57,336 nucleotides of DNA, taken from NCBI GenBank assembly GCA_013202495.1, contig JABMQQ010000249.1:1-57336 (forward strand), in the 5' to 3' direction. Positions 55,634-57,336 of this stretch are shown here, piece after piece (position 1 is the first letter of the stretch; every line of letters begins with the position of its first letter). The position numbers and the translations under genes are program-made. Below the pieces are notes generated by a model. That model was given only the letters and a program-made list of their open reading frames with translations. It was not told the origin of the DNA and made no database searches. The DNA comes from Fidelibacterota bacterium (lineage in GTDB: Bacteria > Fidelibacterota > UBA8477 > JABMPR01).

Positions 55634-56729
55634 CTTCTACCACCATTGACTGATTCTTCAGAAATTCCTTTGAAAATTGCTCTTGCAGATATCCTCGGCC
55701 AAGCCTGATCAAGTATTCGAGTATCCCACGAACCTGTTTCCATTTAACTTCGCTCAATTCTTTTAACTCTGACTCATCTCTGTATATAGTCAGCATTTGA
55801 GACGAGCCATCCATGACTAGATCAAATAGGTATTGATCAAGCACTTGCCCAACTACTTGTGCCTCCTGTTCATCAAGCTTGTCTTTTTTTACATAACGCT
55901 CAGCCAACTCATTCCGAACCCATTTCTGAACTAAATGAAGAAATCGTGTTTGAGTCGCCTCAGGCATTTTTTCAAAATCATCATCCTTCCCATGAATCCG
56001 TCCAATCTGTTCGTCTAGGATCGTTTCACGCAAACCAAGGATGTGTTTTAATTGATAAAATAGTTCCAATCGATCAATAAAATGGCGGACACTTTCATCA
56101 TTCCGCAATTGTTCCAAATAATCATGTACGATCCCTGGGATGCCGTTATGCTGAGCTTTTGCCTGGTTTAAGTAATGCACACTAAGATCCCATTGAATCT
56201 CTGGTAAATGTGGGGAAAGATCAGCAGGGAAGTCACAAGCGGTTTCACCTTCCCAAAGAAAGAAATATTTGCTATCACCATAGGCGACAAGCTTGATTGC
56301 TGAATCACGTTCGGCTGCGAGGGTTAGATTTCTATATATTTTTGCCCCGTTTGGATCAATTTGGGCTCTTTGTTTGACAGTGGCTTGGTAGGTATGTGAC
56401 ACCACGAGACGTCGCGTCATTTTCAGCGCGTTAACATGACTTTCGCTGATCATAGATTTCAAAGGGATAAAATAATTCTGAAGCTGAGTAAGGTAATTTG
56501 CCTCATCTCTAGCAAATAATTCTGCGATAGTGTCCAAGGCAAGTTTATGGAACTCTGAAATATTAACATTCGTAACATCAAAGCTGATCTTGCCAGAGCG
56601 ACTCAGATTAATCAAATAGGCGGAAGATAAAGAGGCATAATAGCGAACGAGTTGGCTGAGCTCAGATTCAGATACTGGTTTATCCAATAATTTTAAGGTC
56701 AACTGCTGTAGCTGCAGACTATCCAACAT
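55626..56729 (-). CDS. hypothetical cytoplasmic protein, first gene of Lon-like operon
   Basis: About 367 residues from ATG 56729; an upstream in-frame TTG at 56747 adds six residues. It has no signal peptide, membrane helix or known motif that I can name. Residues about 15-95 are helical (VRYYASLSSAYLINL...FHKLALDTIAELFARDEANYLTQLQNYF) and faintly resemble sigma-70 region 2, which, with the zf-HC2 gene overlapping its end, suggests a very divergent sigma factor; a region 4 helix-turn-helix is not clear (the C-terminus EVKWKQVRGILEYLIRLGRGYLQ is a candidate). This function is weak inference. The gene heads the four-gene operon and follows a region with repeated TGGCCA motifs. Confidence 0.65.
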   Translation of the reverse strand: MLDSLQLQQLTLKLLDKPVSESELSQLVRYYASLSSAYLINLSRSGKISFDVTNVNISEFHKLALDTIAELFARDEANYLTQLQNYFIPLKSMISESHVNALKMTRRLVVSHTYQATVKQRAQIDPNGAKIYRNLTLAAERDSAIKLVAYGDSKYFFLWEGETACDFPADLSPHLPEIQWDLSVHYLNQAKAQHNGIPGIVHDYLEQLRNDESVRHFIDRLELFYQLKHILGLRETILDEQIGRIHGKDDDFEKMPEATQTRFLHLVQKWVRNELAERYVKKDKLDEQEAQVVGQVLDQYLFDLVMDGSSQMLTIYRDESELKELSEVKWKQVRGILEYLIRLGRGYLQEQFSKEFLKNQSMVVEDE

Positions 56730-56882
56730 GCTCAGATTCTCAGTCAATTTTTAGTAATCGGTTGGGTAGAAATCTAATATGACCAGAAAAGAGCACAATG
56801 CTATTCTCAATAATCGCAACCTGGAACCCGATTCACTTGTCTCCGTCAAGAAACCTAAAAATTGATAACACCTGCAATTATT

Positions 56883-56959
56883 AAATGGCCAACCCTCCGT
56901 GGCCAATTAGTGGCTTTTAATGACTTTTGTTGGCCATTTATGGCTAAAAGGCTTGGCCA
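56883..56959. promoter_or_regulatory. cluster of four TGGCCA sites with 11-bp inverted repeat
   Basis: TGGCCA occurs at 56886, 56900, 56930 and 56954 within 74 bp. AAATGGCCAAC (56883-56893) and GTTGGCCATTT (56929-56939) are exact complements. The cluster lies 150-230 bp before the Lon-like operon start and could be its operator. Confidence 0.5.
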
Positions 56960-57029
56960 TAGATCAAAATTATATGGGTTATAGCAAAAATAAAGAAACC
57001 CTTAAGTATTTGTTGCTTAAGGGCTTATC

Positions 57030-57049
57030 TTTGTACACCGCCCAGGACT
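57030..57049. repeat. 20-bp tRNA-end repeat, copy 1
   Basis: TTTGTACACCGCCCAGGACT is identical to 57225-57244, where it forms the 3' end of a tRNA-Lys-like sequence. After this copy the tRNA similarity stops. It fits a duplicated attachment-site core. Confidence 0.75.
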
Positions 57050-57200
57050 GGCTGAACCTCCGCCTACGGCTACGTTCGCCTCTACTGCGCTCGTGAACTC
57101 GCTCCGTGGTCGAACCTTTGCAATATTGAATTGGCGTTATTTTGATTGTGGTGTGCCATCACCTCAACGAGGTCCTCCCCCAATGACAATTACAAAAAAA

Positions 57201-57227
57201 GCCACCCCGATGGGATGGCCTTTTTTT
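57201..57227. terminator. intrinsic terminator
   Basis: GCCACCCC and GGGATGGC pair around GAT with one mismatch, followed by seven T on the plus strand and preceded by seven A. It therefore works on both strands and would end minus-strand transcription after the tRNA-like sequence. Confidence 0.8.
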
Positions 57228-57228
57228 G

Positions 57229-57275
57229 TACACCGCCCAGGACTTGAACCAGGAACCAATTGATTAAGAGTCGAT
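57229..57275 (-). pseudogene. 3' half of a tRNA-Lys(CTT), remnant
   Basis: On the minus strand the anticodon loop CTCTTAA (57270-57264, anticodon CTT), the TCAAT stem half, a T-arm with GGTTCAAGTCC and the acceptor strand GCGGTGT with discriminator A match the second half of tRNA-Lys. The T stem has one T-T mismatch and the anticodon stem one C-A mismatch. The 61 bp upstream do not contain a D arm or the matching acceptor strand ACACCGC, so the 5' half is missing. It is probably a scar of an integration event. Confidence 0.6.
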
Positions 57276-57336
57276 GAGTCAAAATTGTTTTCTAGCCAGT
57301 TTCATTTTCGTTCGTCATCTGCGCAAAGGCTAACTC

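Larger units (their letters stand above)
56730..57228. other. region upstream of the Lon-like operon
   Basis: Just under 500 bp with no gene. It holds the TGGCCA cluster, a CCCTTAAG/CTTAAGGG hairpin (56999-57023), one copy of a 20-bp repeat at 57030, and a G/C-rich stretch (57050-57115) that contains short direct GAACC/CGAACC repeats. Confidence 0.5.

Noticed and set aside
57229-57336. Complete tRNA-Lys gene
   Set aside because: No D arm and no 5' acceptor strand within the 61 bp upstream of the anticodon arm; only the 3' half is recognisable.

Overview
The window looks like chromosome of a Gram-negative bacterium of the Fibrobacteres-Chlorobi-Bacteroidetes (FCB) superphylum, possibly Marinimicrobia/Fidelibacterota or a neighbouring lineage. 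The reasons are two secreted proteins with the 'NYPNPFNPTT' type IX secretion C-terminal sorting domain, a gingipain-type (C25) protein, a dockerin, many lipoproteins and outer-membrane barrels, and paired secreted amidohydrolases. The lineage is an inference; no rRNA or other marker is present.

Layout. 0.2-2.6 kb: methionine operon metA-metY, where metY appears to start at a rare ATC codon. 2.6-6.6 kb (minus): lipoproteins, an outer-membrane protein and a von Willebrand (YfbK-type) lipoprotein. 6.8-11.7 kb (minus): tightly packed operon of histidine kinase, NtrC-type sigma-54 activator, exported coiled-coil protein and outer-membrane barrel; a palindrome and a sigma-54-like promoter lie between it and the VWA operon. 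12.1-16.4 kb: RND efflux adaptor and pump. 16.7-21.3 kb: giant C25-like protein with a dockerin. 21.5-27.9 kb: diheme cytochrome c, lipoprotein esterase, acidic SdrD-like lipoprotein, a T9SS cargo protein and a membrane protein. 28.3-37.5 kb: two amidohydrolases, two MFS-type transporters and pyruvate kinase. Fur-like 7-1-7 boxes precede the cytochrome c gene and the first transporter.

37.5-46.7 kb is a defence island on the minus strand: a nucleotidyltransferase/winged-helix pair with its own leaderless promoter, a MazG-like gene broken by one stop codon, a two-gene McrBC-like type IV restriction module (McrB GTPase plus DUF2357-like nuclease) and an AbiE toxin-antitoxin pair. A metallophosphoesterase lipoprotein sits inside it on the other strand. 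47.1-50.0 kb encodes a large T9SS cargo protein.

The most unusual system is the four-gene minus-strand operon at 50.2-56.7 kb: a cytoplasmic protein of unknown family, a zf-HC2 (anti-sigma-like) zinc-finger protein, and two tandem paralogues that each join a helical N-terminus, a Lon-like (S16) domain with an apparent Ser277-Lys329 dyad, one membrane helix and an extracytoplasmic FG-GAP/VCBS-like domain. I know of no described system with this architecture. The first paralogue seems to start at ATT; with that start its Ser and Lys fall at exactly the same residue numbers as in the second. Upstream lie a cluster of TGGCCA motifs and, at the window's right edge, a tRNA-Lys 3' remnant with a 20-bp duplicate, suggesting a past integration site.
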